64,000 nucleotides of DNA, taken from contig JAJZVX010000002.1 in assembly GCA_021846985.1 (NCBI GenBank), positions 246,710 to 310,709 on the forward strand, read 5' to 3'. This document shows positions 15,579 to 25,043 of this stretch, in pieces. Each line of letters opens with the position of its first letter. The first letter of the stretch is position 1. Below the pieces are notes generated by a model that worked only from the letters and a program-made list of their open reading frames with translations, did not search any database and was not told the origin of the DNA. The stretch comes from Acidobacteriota bacterium (lineage in GTDB: Bacteria > Acidobacteriota > Terriglobia > Terriglobales > Acidobacteriaceae). The translations under genes were made by a program, and so were the position numbers.

Positions 15579-18500
15579 CTACACCACGAAGTACTTCGCC
15601 TGGGGATGGTGCGTCACGATGCAGTTCGTGCTCTGCTCCGGCTCCAGATGGAACCCTTCGGTAAGCCGCACGCCGATATTCTCCTCCGGCTTCAGCAGCC
15701 GGAAGATCTTCGTCTGGTCTTCCAGGTTCGGACACGCCGGATAGCCGAACGAATACCGCGAGCCGCGATACTTCTGGTGGAAGAGTTCCGTCACTTTGGC
15801 GGCGTCTTCGCCGGCAATGCCCAGAAACTCCCGCGCCTGCTTGTGCGCCAGCTCCGCCAGCGCCTCGGCCGTCTCCACAGAGAGTCCGTGCAGGTAGAGA
15901 TACTTCGTAAAGTCTCCGCCCTCGAAGAGCTTTTGCGTCTGCCGGCTGGCCTCGCTGCCGATGGTCACAATCGAGAACCCCGCTACGTCCCGTTGTCCGG
16001 AACCCAGCGGCTCAAAGAAGTCCGCAATCGAGAGCCGCCGTCCCTGTGCCTGCCGCGGAAACGTAATCCGCTCCAGCTCGCGTTCCGCATCCTCCGGGTC
16101 GAAGATCACCAGGTCGTTACCCTGGCTTGCGCACGGAAAGAACCCGATCACTGCCTTGGGCTCAAACCAGCCCGCCGCTTTCACCTCTTCTTCCAGCTCC
16201 AGCAGCACCGGCCGGTACTTCTCCTCCACCAGCCGCACATACTCATCCTGCGCCGCGGTCTTCAGTTGCCACTGATTCTTGAAGAGCGCCGTCTCGTTCA
16301 GGTACGCGAAAACGTCGTCCAGCCGGTAGTCTTTCAGAACGCGCGTGCCCCAGAACGCGGGCTTCGGCACCGCCGCCACGCGCTCCACCACCGGCGACCG
16401 GCCCTCCGCCGTCAATTCCTTTATATCGTCGTCGGCTGCCGCCGCTGCGCTGCCGCGCGCAAACACCTTCACCGTCTTGCCTTCGGTCTCGCGCCGCTCG
16501 CGCACCTCCGCGTCGGCCGAGGTCAGATCGGTCAGAATGTGCAATCCCGCAAAGGCGTCCTCGGCATAGAACGCCGGTCCCGAATACTCCTCGCGCCGCT
16601 CCTCTTCCACATACTTGCGCGTCAGCGCCGCCCCGCCGCAGACCACCGGAATCGTCATTCCCAGACGCTCCAGGTCCTGCAGCACATACTTCATCTCCAG
16701 CGTCGATTTGACCAGCAGTCCGCTCAGCCCGATTGCATCCGCGCCCGACTCCTGCGCGGCGGCGATAATCGTATCCGGCGGCTGTTTGATGCCCAGGTTC
16801 ACCACCTTGTACCCGTTGTTCGACAGGATGATGTCCACCAGGTTTTTGCCGATGTCGTGCACGTCGCCCCGCACCGTCGCCAGAACCATGGTCCCTTTGC
16901 CGCCGCCCTCTGACTTCTCCATCTTCGGTTCCAGATACGCCACCGCCGCTTTCATCACCCCGGCCGAATCCAGCACCGAAGGCAACTGCATCTTGCGCGC
17001 GCCAAACAGATCGCCCACGGTCTTCATTCCGTCCAGCAGCACGGTGTTGATCAGGTCCAGCGGTGTGTAGCTCTTCAGCGCCTCTTCCAGCGCTTCTTCC
17101 AGGCTCTGCTTGTGTTCGCCCAGTCCAATCGACCGCTCGCCGCGGATGATCAGTTGCTTCAGCTTTTCGTCTACCGTCAGGCTTTCCACGGCAACCGTGT
17201 CTTCCGGCACGGCTCCCTTCGCCATTCCCGCAAAGTGCGCCATGTAGTTCTGCAGCGGCTCGCTGCCCGTTCCGTTGCCGTCCTGGAAGATCAGCTTTCG
17301 CGCCAGATCCACCTCCACCTCGGGAATCTTGTAGAGCGGATAGATCTTCGAGTAGTTCACAATCGCCGCGTCCAGCCCGCGGTCCACCGCCTCCTTCAAA
17401 AACACCGAGTTCAGCACCCGCCGCGCATAGGCACTCAGCCCAAACGAGATGTTCGACACGCCCAGCACCGTCCGGCACCGCGGCAGCTCCTGCTTGATGC
17501 GCCGCACCGCCTCCAGCGTTTCCATCCCCGCCGAGCGATAATCCTCCTGGCCTGTCGAAATCGGCAGCGTGAGCGCGTCAAAGATCAGATCTTCCGGGCG
17601 CATGCCATACTTGTTTACCGCCAGGTCGTGAATGCGGTGCGCAATGGCCACCTTTCTGTCCGCCGTGAGCGCCATGCCCTCTTCGTCGATGGTCAGCGCG
17701 ATCACCGCCGCCCCATACCGCTTCGCCATCGGCAGCACCTGGCTGGTCCGCTTTTCGCCGTCCTCCAGGTTGATCGAGTTGATGATCGGCTTGCCCGGAA
17801 TGCGCTTCAGCGCCGCCTCGATCACCGCCGCCTCGGTCGAGTCCACCAGAATCGGCGCCGGCACGCGCGTGGCAATCTTTTCCAGCACCGCGTTCATGTA
17901 GGCCTTCTCATCTTCGCCCACGATCGCGCAGCACAGGTCCAGCATCTGCGAGCCTTCGGCCGCCAGCCGCTTGGCCAGCGCCAGGATCGCGTCGTAGTCT
18001 CCCGCCCGAACCATGTTCCTGAAGTGTTCCAGGCGCGTGGTGGTGTTCATCTCCTCGGCGATGATCACCGGCTGCCCGTCGGTCTCCAGCGGCACCGCTG
18101 AAAACGCGCTGGCCGCCACCGACTGCGGTGCAACCTCGCGCTGTGCCGGCGTCACCCCCTTCAGCGCTGTCGCCACCGCCTGCAGATGCTCCGGCGTGGT
18201 CCCGCAGCACCCGCCCACCACCTGCACGCCGTACTCCGCCACGAACCGCCGCAGATGCGCCGCCAGCTCCGCTGGCGTCAGCTTGTACACCGCGTGCCCG
18301 CCCTCGTTCTGCGGCAGGCCCGCATTTGGCTGCACGCTGATCGGCACGGTCGAGTTCTGGCACAAATACCGCACCGCGTCGTTCATCTCCACCGGCCCCG
18401 TCGCGCAGTTCAGCCCGATCACATCCGGCTGAAAGCTCTCCAGCACCGCCAGCGCCGCCCCAATCTCCGAGCCCAGCAGCATCGTCCCGCTGGCCTCCAG

Positions 18501-19070
18501 CGTGATCTGCACCTGCAGCGCCACCGGCCGCTCCGCCGCGCGCATCGCGTCCTGGCAGGCGGCCATGGCGATCTTGGCCTGCAGCAGATCCTGGCACGTC
18601 TCGATCAGCAGCACGTCCACGCCGCCCTCGATCAGCGCCTCAGCCTGCTCGCGATACGCCGCCGCCATCGTGTCGTAGTCGATATGCCCCAGCGAAGGCA
18701 GCTTCGTCGTCGGCCCCATCGAACCGGCCACAAACCGCGGCTTCTCCGCCGTCGTGTACGCATCGGCCACCGCCCGCGCCAGCCGCGCCGCCGCCACGTT
18801 CAGCTCCCGCGCCCGGTCCGCGATCCCGTACTCGGCCAGCACGATGCTCGACGACCCAAAGCTGTTCGTCTCGATCACGTCCGACCCCGCTTCGAGGAAC
18901 GAAGCGTGCACCTCGCGAATCACGTCTGGACGCGACAACACCAGCAGCTCGTTGCATCCTTCCTTGCCCCAGAAGTCCTCCGCGGTCAGCCCGCGCTTCT
19001 GCAGGTTGGTGCCCATCGCGCCGTCATACACCAGCACGCGCCGCTTCAATTCTGAAAGAAAGTCCGTCAA
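15579..19070 (-). CDS. metH: Cobalamin-dependent methionine synthase
   Basis: Transfers a methyl group from methyltetrahydrofolate through methylcobalamin to homocysteine. All modules are present in the standard order: homocysteine-binding zinc domain (with GGCCGTTPEH near 286-295), pterin-binding domain (about 330-600), cap (about 640-725), B12-binding Rossmann domain with DVHDIG (736-741, the axial His ligand) and a GG further on, and the C-terminal activation domain ending RYSFGYPACPNLEDQTKIFRLL...HHPQAKYFVV. The start is put at TTG 19070 because AGGAG lies 5 bp before it; the frame continues upstream to 19139 without a ribosome site. The length (1163 residues) is slightly below E. coli MetH. 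It shares direction with nuoI 117 bp upstream. No SAM or cobalamin riboswitch was recognised in that gap. Confidence 0.95.
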   Translation of the reverse strand: MTDFLSELKRRVLVYDGAMGTNLQKRGLTAEDFWGKEGCNELLVLSRPDVIREVHASFLEAGSDVIETNSFGSSSIVLAEYGIADRARELNVAAARLARAVADAYTTAEKPRFVAGSMGPTTKLPSLGHIDYDTMAAAYREQAEALIEGGVDVLLIETCQDLLQAKIAMAACQDAMRAAERPVALQVQITLEASGTMLLGSEIGAALAVLESFQPDVIGLNCATGPVEMNDAVRYLCQNSTVPISVQPNAGLPQNEGGHAVYKLTPAELAAHLRRFVAEYGVQVVGGCCGTTPEHLQAVATALKGVTPAQREVAPQSVAASAFSAVPLETDGQPVIIAEEMNTTTRLEHFRNMVRAGDYDAILALAKRLAAEGSQMLDLCCAIVGEDEKAYMNAVLEKIATRVPAPILVDSTEAAVIEAALKRIPGKPIINSINLEDGEKRTSQVLPMAKRYGAAVIALTIDEEGMALTADRKVAIAHRIHDLAVNKYGMRPEDLIFDALTLPISTGQEDYRSAGMETLEAVRRIKQELPRCRTVLGVSNISFGLSAYARRVLNSVFLKEAVDRGLDAAIVNYSKIYPLYKIPEVEVDLARKLIFQDGNGTGSEPLQNYMAHFAGMAKGAVPEDTVAVESLTVDEKLKQLIIRGERSIGLGEHKQSLEEALEEALKSYTPLDLINTVLLDGMKTVGDLFGARKMQLPSVLDSAGVMKAAVAYLEPKMEKSEGGGKGTMVLATVRGDVHDIGKNLVDIILSNNGYKVVNLGIKQPPDTIIAAAQESGADAIGLSGLLVKSTLEMKYVLQDLERLGMTIPVVCGGAALTRKYVEEERREEYSGPAFYAEDAFAGLHILTDLTSADAEVRERRETEGKTVKVFARGSAAAAADDDIKELTAEGRSPVVERVAAVPKPAFWGTRVLKDYRLDDVFAYLNETALFKNQWQLKTAAQDEYVRLVEEKYRPVLLELEEEVKAAGWFEPKAVIGFFPCASQGNDLVIFDPEDAERELERITFPRQAQGRRLSIADFFEPLGSGQRDVAGFSIVTIGSEASRQTQKLFEGGDFTKYLYLHGLSVETAEALAELAHKQAREFLGIAGEDAAKVTELFHQKYRGSRYSFGYPACPNLEDQTKIFRLLKPEENIGVRLTEGFHLEPEQSTNCIVTHHPQAKYFVV

Positions 19071-19186
19071 GATGGCTCCTGAATACGAAAGGCTGTGGCC
19101 GCGCACACCACCGCATGGCATCTGGAATGGCCGTTTCAACTGCGCAACCCTGGGGCGGGGGGTGCATCTGCGAACTGTTCCTGTTG

Positions 19187-19654
19187 CTACTTCGCCGCCA
19201 ACTGCTCCGCCGGAACCAGCATGTCTTCCTTGCGCATGATCAGGTTGGTCGCGTTCAGCGTGGCCAGTTCAAACCCGTGTCCGTGCGTAATCGCGTCCGT
19301 GGGGCACGCCTCCACGCAGTAGCCGCAGAAGATGCACCGGTTGTAGTCGATGTTGTACACCTTCGCGTAGCGCTCGGAACTGGAAATGCGCACCTGGCCG
19401 GTATTTTCGGCCGCCTCGATATAAATGCAGTTCGAAGGGCATGCGACCGCGCACAGGAAGCACGCTACGCATTTTTCAAGTCCGTTCTCGTCCCGTTGCA
19501 GCACGTGCGTCCCGCGATACCGCGGCTCCAGCACGGCGCCCCGCAGTGGTCCCTTCCCGTCCGGGTAGTTCTCCACTTGCGTCGGTTGCAGCGCTTCCCT
19601 GGCCGTGATGCTCAGGCCCTTGACGATGGCGGTAATATTGCCCACGACAGACAT
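19187..19654 (-). CDS. nuoI: Orphan NuoI-type 2x[4Fe-4S] complex I subunit
   Basis: A 155-residue protein with two ferredoxin motifs, CVACFLCAVACP and CIFCGYCVEACP, in the spacing of complex I subunit I. N- and C-terminal flanks (AIVKGLSITAREAL, ELATLNATNLIMRKEDML) are also of NuoI type. It would relay electrons between a NuoG-type and a NuoB-type subunit. It stands alone, away from the nuo operon at 39870-52368, which has its own nuoI of different sequence. It may belong to a second complex I encoded elsewhere. The start is ATG 19654: TATACT ends 6 bp before the ATG, so the transcript may be leaderless. There is no ribosome site, and the upstream in-frame ATG at 19690 has none either. Confidence 0.88.
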   Translation of the reverse strand: MSVVGNITAIVKGLSITAREALQPTQVENYPDGKGPLRGAVLEPRYRGTHVLQRDENGLEKCVACFLCAVACPSNCIYIEAAENTGQVRISSSERYAKVYNIDYNRCIFCGYCVEACPTDAITHGHGFELATLNATNLIMRKEDMLVPAEQLAAK

Positions 19655-19660
19655 GACGCC

Positions 19661-19666
19661 AGTATA
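19661..19666 (-). promoter_or_regulatory. Possible -10 element for a leaderless nuoI transcript
   Basis: TATACT on the minus strand ends 6 bp upstream of the nuoI ATG (19654), the spacing at which transcription would begin at or next to the start codon. No good -35 is seen 17 bp upstream. Confidence 0.4.
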
Positions 19667-19701
19667 CGATGAACCCGCCCGTTCGGGCATCTGGCGTCCG
19701 G

Positions 19702-20574
19702 TTACCGGCTCCGCCGGCCCGGGTACGACTGCCCCCGGTTGTTGGCCGGCGGCGTGGTGATGGGCTGCCGCTCATACACCGGCCGCAGCGTATCCACGCA
19801 CAACAGCGAATCCTGTCCCTGCGCCAGTCCTGGAACCGCGTCCTCCGCCCGGCACAGCTTCTGCTCCATCCTGTCGGCGTCTTTGCCGGTCAGCCGTAGC
19901 ATCTGTTCCAGACCGCTCACGGGGTCCACATCGTACTGGTAAACCACGTCCTCGGCCGGCTTCTGCTTCCCGTAGTCGAAGTGCTCCCACGTCCCCAGCA
20001 TCGCGCGTCCCGTGCTGTCCACCATCACCGCGTACACGTGTGTCCAGGCCACCCCGGGCGGCGCATTGGCGCTCCAGATTGGCGCCGCCTCTCCGCCCCG
20101 TATCCACCGCGCCGCCCACACATGGCGCGACGCATCGTACCGGAACGCGGTAAAGTACGTGTCTGCCGCGCATCCCAGGCAGTTGTCGTAGATCGCCGCC
20201 GGCTCCGGCGCCGAGTTGTTCCCAAACGGCATCCAATCCAGCCAGCGCAGGTTCACGCCCTTCAGAAGCGGGGTCACCAGCCGGTTGGTCAGCGAGACGC
20301 TCCACACGTTGAAGGTGTCGGCCACCGGCGGCGATTGCGGCGTCGGCCGCCACGTGGTGACCACCAGGGCCGCATCGTACTTCACGCCAATTTCGCGGAT
20401 GGCCGTCCATTTCTCGGCGTCCAGCGCCCGTGTCACCCAGGTGATCACGCTCTGGTCCTTTTGCGAGTGGAAGTCTACCCACCGGAACGTGCTCTCCTGC
20501 GCCTGTAAGGAAACTGCGGTTCCAAAAACCGCCATCAGCACAAACCAAACCCGCACCGTATCGCTCACTCGCAT
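19702..20574 (-). CDS. Exported protein of unknown function
   Basis: About 290 residues with a signal peptide (MRVSDTVRVWFVLMAVFGTAVSLQAQ) when started at ATG 20574; an ATG at 20601 in the same frame is the alternative. The mature part has four cysteines, two in a close pair (DNCLGCAADTYFTAFRYD), several Trp residues, and ends in a basic tail (YPGRRSR). No known domain was recognised. The gene lies between nuoI and ubiD, all on the minus strand. A TATACC element sits 7 bp before the ATG at 20574, resembling the arrangement at nuoI, but the first ATG has a possible AGG ribosome site, so the start is unsure. Confidence 0.7.
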   Translation of the reverse strand: MRVSDTVRVWFVLMAVFGTAVSLQAQESTFRWVDFHSQKDQSVITWVTRALDAEKWTAIREIGVKYDAALVVTTWRPTPQSPPVADTFNVWSVSLTNRLVTPLLKGVNLRWLDWMPFGNNSAPEPAAIYDNCLGCAADTYFTAFRYDASRHVWAARWIRGGEAAPIWSANAPPGVAWTHVYAVMVDSTGRAMLGTWEHFDYGKQKPAEDVVYQYDVDPVSGLEQMLRLTGKDADRMEQKLCRAEDAVPGLAQGQDSLLCVDTLRPVYERQPITTPPANNRGQSYPGRRSR

Positions 20575-20640
20575 GGGTTTAGGTATATCAGAGAGCTGCA
20601 TCGCCTGGCCCTGTTGTCCGGTGTGCGCGCGCGGCGCTGT

Positions 20641-22227
20641 TCACAGCCCCAGCTTCTTCCACAGCGCGTCCACGCGCGCCTTCGTGGCCCGGTCCATTTC
20701 GATCATGGCCGGCCAGTCGCGCGTGAATCCTTCCGCCCTCCACTTGCGCGTCGCGTCGATCCCCATCTTCGATCCGTAGTTCGGCATCCGCGATGCGTGG
20801 TCGAGCGAGTCCACCGGTCCCAGCGTGAACTGGATGTCCCGCTCCGGGTCGATGTTGTTGGCCACCCGCAGCGCCACCTCGCCCACCTCCTGCACGTCGC
20901 AATCCTCGTCCACCACCACAATGCACTTGGTAAACATCGCCTGGCCCAAGGACCAGATCGCGTTCATCACCTTGCGCGCCTGCCCCGGATAGCTCTTCCG
21001 GATCGACACCAGCATCAGGTTGTGGGCCACGCCCTCCGGCGGCAGGTTGATGTCCACAATCTCCGGAATCGTCATCTTCATCGCCGGCAGAAAGATCCTC
21101 TCCACCGCCTTCGCCAGCCATGCGTCTTCCATGGGCGGCTTGCCCACAATCGTGGCCGCGTAAATGGGATCCTTGCGATGCGTGATGCAGGTCAAATGAA
21201 ACACGGGATACGGGTCCGTCAGCGTGTAGAAGCCCGTGTGGTCGCCAAACGGTCCTTCGTCGCGGAGTTCGCCCAGTTCCACATACCCCTCGAGCACAAT
21301 CTCCGCCTGCGCCGGAACCTCCAGGTCCACCGTCTCGCACTTCACAATCTCCACCGGCTTGCTCCTCAGGAAGCCGGCGATCAGGAACTCCTCCACCTCT
21401 GGCGGCGCCGGCACAATGGCCGCAAATGTCGTCGCCGGGTCGGTGCCAATGGCCACCGCCACCTCCAGCCGCGAACCCTTCAGATTGCCCAGCGCCACCT
21501 GCGGCAATCCCCCCACCGGCCCGTCCGGAATCGCCGCCGCGCCGCCGCCCGACTCGGCCATGGCCGCCACGCTCGCCGTCCGCGGATCGCCTGCCGCCTG
21601 CGCTTCGGCCTGCGCTCGCAGCGCGTTGCGGTAGTGTTCCGCCGCCACCTTCTGCCGCTGCCAGTGCATCCCCGTCGTCTGCCCGTCGAACACCTGCATG
21701 CGATACATCCCGATATTCCGCTTGCCCGTCCGCGGATCGCGCGTGTGTACGCAGGGCAATGTGATAAATCGCCCTCCGTCGTGCGGCCAGCACTTCAGGA
21801 TCGGAAACTCGTTCAGGTCGAACCCCTCGCGCCGCACCGCCTCCTTGCAGGGCGCGTCTTTGGCGCTCACCGTCTTCGGAAACGCGCTCGCCAGCGCACC
21901 CAGTTGCGGCAGCATCTTCAGCTTGTCCAGCATCCCCTCCGGCGGCTTCATCTTCAGCAGCCCCGTGATGCGCTCGGCCGCCTCGTCCAGCCGTTCCACG
22001 CCCAGCGCCAGCGCCATCCGGCGCTCGCTGCCAAACTGGTTCATCAGCACCTTGTGCCCGGGGTGTCCTTGCACGTTCTCAAACAAAAGCGCCGGCCCGC
22101 CGGCCTTCGATACGCGGTCGGTAATCTCCGTAATCTCCAGCTCTGGCGAGACTTCTTCCCGGATCCGTTTCAGTTCGCCGCGCTTCTCCAGCGTCTTCAT
22201 CCACTCGCGCAAATCGTCGTAAGCCAC
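20641..22227 (-). CDS. ubiD: UbiD-family prenylated-FMN-dependent decarboxylase
   Basis: A reversible (de)carboxylase of about 528 residues. The N-terminus DLREWMKTLEKRGELKRI, the central GLPQVALGNLKGSRLEVAVAIGTDPATTFAAI and the active-site block RDEGPFGDHTGFYTLTDPYPVFHLTCITHRKDPIYAATIVG are characteristic. The C-terminal half has VDEDCDVQEVGEVALRVANNIDPERDI. In quinone synthesis UbiD decarboxylates 4-hydroxy-3-polyprenylbenzoate; related members act in menaquinone or aromatic metabolism, so the substrate is open. No ubiX-like prenyl-FMN synthase is adjacent. Start chosen at GTG 22227 (VAYDDLREW), 7 bp after GGAG; an upstream GTG at 22257 has no ribosome site. Confidence 0.9.
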   Translation of the reverse strand: MAYDDLREWMKTLEKRGELKRIREEVSPELEITEITDRVSKAGGPALLFENVQGHPGHKVLMNQFGSERRMALALGVERLDEAAERITGLLKMKPPEGMLDKLKMLPQLGALASAFPKTVSAKDAPCKEAVRREGFDLNEFPILKCWPHDGGRFITLPCVHTRDPRTGKRNIGMYRMQVFDGQTTGMHWQRQKVAAEHYRNALRAQAEAQAAGDPRTASVAAMAESGGGAAAIPDGPVGGLPQVALGNLKGSRLEVAVAIGTDPATTFAAIVPAPPEVEEFLIAGFLRSKPVEIVKCETVDLEVPAQAEIVLEGYVELGELRDEGPFGDHTGFYTLTDPYPVFHLTCITHRKDPIYAATIVGKPPMEDAWLAKAVERIFLPAMKMTIPEIVDINLPPEGVAHNLMLVSIRKSYPGQARKVMNAIWSLGQAMFTKCIVVVDEDCDVQEVGEVALRVANNIDPERDIQFTLGPVDSLDHASRMPNYGSKMGIDATRKWRAEGFTRDWPAMIEMDRATKARVDALWKKLGL

Positions 22228-22294
22228 AGGCACGCTCCGTTGCGGCGTCTGCCGCACTCAATCCTTTAGCTTAATGGGTGGCGCCGCCGTTGGC

Positions 22295-23263
22295 TCACTT
22301 CGTTGCCGGCGCCATCTGCCGCACCGGCTCCAGCGGATAGCCCAGCCGCTTCCACTCGTCGTAGCCGCCGCGCAGAGGGCGCACCCGCTCAATGCCCAGC
22401 TTGTGCAGCGTCATGGCGGTCTTGGCGGCAGTGGCCTCGCTCGGGCAGGTGCAATAAAGCACAATCTCCCGGTCCCTGGGAATCTCGTGGTGCCGCGCCG
22501 CCAGCGTATCCGGCGAAAAGTGCCACGCCCCAGGCAGTGTAAAGGGCTCTGGCAGCAGCTCCAGCGGGTGCCGCAGGTCCACGATAAAGACCTCCTCGCC
22601 CCGGTCCATTTGCGCCTTCAGCTCCTCCGGCTCCATGCGCGCCGCCGCCAGCTTTTTGACCATGATGCGTTGGCGCAACAGACGCCACGCAAAAAAGCCC
22701 GCTATGCCCAGCGCCAGCAGCGCCCCGGAAAATCGTCCCGCCCAGTCCAGCACGCTCGGATTCCGCTTCAGCAGGTCGCCAAACGCGCGTCCCGCCGCCA
22801 GCAAGGCGCCCAGCCACAGCAACGAACCCAGCGCGTCGTAGAGCAGAAACGCACCGAAGCTCATCCCGTTTTGTCCCGCCACCGGCGGCGCCAGGGTTGC
22901 CAGTCCCGGCACAAACTTGGCAATCACCAGCGTGACCCGGCCCCGGCTCCCAAAGGAGTTCTGCGTTCGCCGCACACACACTCCAGGCTCCATCGACACC
23001 CGGCACAACCGCCGCAGAATTTGGCTCCCATATTTCCGCCCCAGCATGAACCACGCCGCATCGGCCGCGGTTGCCGCCGCCAGCCCCGCCAGCACCGCGG
23101 CGGCGAAGTTCATCTGGCCCTCGGCGCTCAGCGCTCCGGCTGCCAGCAGCACCGGCGCCGCCGGCAGCGGCACCCCGAGTTGCTCCACCAAAACCCACCC
23201 AAATAGCAGCAGGTAACCGTAGGTCAACAAAAATTGAATGGGCAACTCCATAAGAAGGTTCAT
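22295..23263 (-). CDS. DedA-family membrane protein fused to a rhodanese domain
   Basis: A 322-residue two-domain protein. Residues 1-200 are a DedA/VTT membrane domain with about five segments and the motif GRKYGSQILRR...SRGRVTLVIAKFVPGLATLAPPVAG. Residues 205-315 are a rhodanese fold: DLRHPLELL, catalytic-loop Cys271 in YCTCPSEATAAK, and GG before YDEWKRLGYPLEP. DedA proteins are linked to membrane phospholipid or undecaprenyl phosphate transport and proton-dependent homeostasis. The rhodanese part suggests a sulfur or redox-regulated version. Fusions of this type are known in Proteobacteria and Acidobacteria. It lies downstream of the penicillin-binding protein gene, separated by a terminator-like hairpin. 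Confidence 0.9.
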   Translation of the reverse strand: MNLLMELPIQFLLTYGYLLLFGWVLVEQLGVPLPAAPVLLAAGALSAEGQMNFAAAVLAGLAAATAADAAWFMLGRKYGSQILRRLCRVSMEPGVCVRRTQNSFGSRGRVTLVIAKFVPGLATLAPPVAGQNGMSFGAFLLYDALGSLLWLGALLAAGRAFGDLLKRNPSVLDWAGRFSGALLALGIAGFFAWRLLRQRIMVKKLAAARMEPEELKAQMDRGEEVFIVDLRHPLELLPEPFTLPGAWHFSPDTLAARHHEIPRDREIVLYCTCPSEATAAKTAMTLHKLGIERVRPLRGGYDEWKRLGYPLEPVRQMAPATK

Positions 23264-23404
23264 GTCCTGATGCAGCCGGATGCAGACGGCACACTTTTCC
23301 GGGTTCGAGTCCGCGTCTCATCCTATCCGATGATTCGGCGGCCAATTCGTTGCACAGGAATCCACCGTGCCCGCGGCGGCCACACCGCGCGCCGCCCTGA
23401 GACG

Positions 23405-23437
23405 CAGGAAAGCCGCCCTCCGCGGGCGGCTTTCCTG
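23405..23437 (-). terminator. Hairpin after the penicillin-binding protein gene
   Basis: A perfect 14-bp stem CAGGAAAGCCGCCC (23405-23418) with 23424-23437 and a 5-nt loop, placed 34 bp past the stop of the minus-strand gene ending at 23471. There is no long T run on either side, so termination strength is uncertain. Confidence 0.55.
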
Positions 23438-23470
23438 TGTGGTTCTTCTGCGCCGGGATACCGCAGTTTT

Positions 23471-24793
23471 CTATTGCGCCGTGGGCGCATCCGTCTCCCC
23501 GGCCTTTTGTGCGGGAGCGGCCTTGGCCTCCTGCGCGCCCTTGTCCGCAAAGTAGTTCCGCTCCCACAGGTTCTTGTAGAACTCCCCTGTCAGCTCCGCG
23601 GCGCGCGGTCCAAAGGTCGGCCGGCCGCCTTCCAGAAAGAACACCGTCACCAGGCTTCCCTGCGGCGCATCCGAGTACGATGCAAACCATCCGAAGCGCG
23701 TGCCCTTGTCCGAACAGGTTCCCGTCTTGCCGAACACAGGCAGCTCGTGGAAATTTGCTCGCAGCCGCCGCGCCGTTCCATACTCCACGGCTCCTGCCAT
23801 CCCGTCCTGCAGGTCCGGAATGTACCGGGCGATGTCCAGCTTGCGCTTGACCCTGGGCACAAAGTGCGCCGCTTCTTCCGCGGTTGTGGGATGCTGCAGA
23901 TAGTAAAGCGTGCCTCCGTTGGCAATGGCTGCCACCAGCGCTCCCAGTTGCAACGGCGTCAGGCTCACGCCCTGTCCAAAGCTGCACATCCGCCCTACGC
24001 CGCCCTCGGCGGCCGGGATGGGCTTGTCCGGATACTCTCCCAGTTGCTCGCCCTGAATGTGGTACCCCGCCAGCTCGCCCAGCCCGAACTGCGTCGCATA
24101 GTGGCGCACGCGCTCAAACCCCAGCTCCCGTCCCAATTCTTCAAAGTAGAGGTTGTTGCTCCTGGCCAGCGCCTGAGTCATGTTCATCCGGAATCCCGGC
24201 AGTTGCACCATGGTGTCGCGCGTAACCAGACCCTCCGACAGCGCTGCCAGCGCCACCGAAAGCTTGATTGTCGAGCACGGCTCCGCTCCCGGCGAAAGCG
24301 CCAGCTTCTGGTTTACCATGGCCAGAAGCCGCCCGTTCGAGGGATCGATGACCACCGCGGTCCCGTTCATGTTTCCCAGGGCGTCGATTGCCGCCTGGCG
24401 GATCACCGGATCCTCGCCGGCGGTAGCGTCGCCGGCTCCCTCAACTCCATTGATAAATGAACTGGCCGTAAAGCGCTCCTGCCAGCGATGCCGCCGCGTC
24501 CGGTAGGCGGCTTTGCGCACCGCCGTGCCCGGTTTGCCTTTGGCCGCGGAGTGCGCGCGGCGCTCCGCGGGAGCGGCTTTGGCTCGTGCTGCCGTTGTCG
24601 CGTGCTTCGCTTTCCGGCTTGTTGTGTGCTTCGCTGCGCGGTGGCCTCGGGCGCGGTGATGCGTCTCCACCAGACGGTGCTCTGCCGTCTTGGTGGTATG
24701 GAGCGTGCGCTGCGCGTCCAGGGCCGCCGCGCTCACACTTGCGCTCAGTCCCGCCAAAACCAATCCGATCGCCAGAAATCGAGCGTTTGTCAT
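23471..24793 (-). CDS. Penicillin-binding transpeptidase (exported, single catalytic domain)
   Basis: A 440-residue serine transpeptidase or D,D-peptidase acting on peptidoglycan outside the membrane. A signal sequence (to about 23) is followed by an 80-residue Lys/Arg/His/Ala-rich linker (about 30-105). The catalytic domain shows SxxK as STIK (174-177), SxN as SNN (212-214) and KTG (356-358). The tail is Ala/Lys-rich. It has no glycosyltransferase or classical PBP dimerisation domain, so it is close to the isolated transpeptidase domain of class B PBPs. It lies after ftsZ in the same direction, 250 bp from the ftsZ stop, which suggests a role in septal wall synthesis. A good ribosome site (GAGGGG) precedes the ATG. 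Confidence 0.88.
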   Translation of the reverse strand: MTNARFLAIGLVLAGLSASVSAAALDAQRTLHTTKTAEHRLVETHHRARGHRAAKHTTSRKAKHATTAARAKAAPAERRAHSAAKGKPGTAVRKAAYRTRRHRWQERFTASSFINGVEGAGDATAGEDPVIRQAAIDALGNMNGTAVVIDPSNGRLLAMVNQKLALSPGAEPCSTIKLSVALAALSEGLVTRDTMVQLPGFRMNMTQALARSNNLYFEELGRELGFERVRHYATQFGLGELAGYHIQGEQLGEYPDKPIPAAEGGVGRMCSFGQGVSLTPLQLGALVAAIANGGTLYYLQHPTTAEEAAHFVPRVKRKLDIARYIPDLQDGMAGAVEYGTARRLRANFHELPVFGKTGTCSDKGTRFGWFASYSDAPQGSLVTVFFLEGGRPTFGPRAAELTGEFYKNLWERNYFADKGAQEAKAAPAQKAGETDAPTAQ

Positions 24794-25043
24794 CCAGTCA
24801 GCTTCCCCTCAACGTTTTTGGATTCCGTGCGCCTTCTCCTCAAGACCCACTTCCTGCTGCTTGCCGCCCCCGTGCTGCTTGTCTTGCCCGGAGCCTCGGC
24901 CCCGGCGCGGTTCCTCAATGTCGATTTTTTTCGTCATCGAACGGCAGCATGTCTTGCCGCCCTCTGTTGATGCAACGACCGCATAGGGACGGGGCTTACT
25001 TGCACTATACAGCCACCGTCGCCGCTCCCGTCGAAAAATGCGG

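Noticed and set aside
19071..19186. Possible SAM or cobalamin riboswitch before metH
   Set aside because: No recognisable B12 box or SAM-riboswitch core was found in the short gap.
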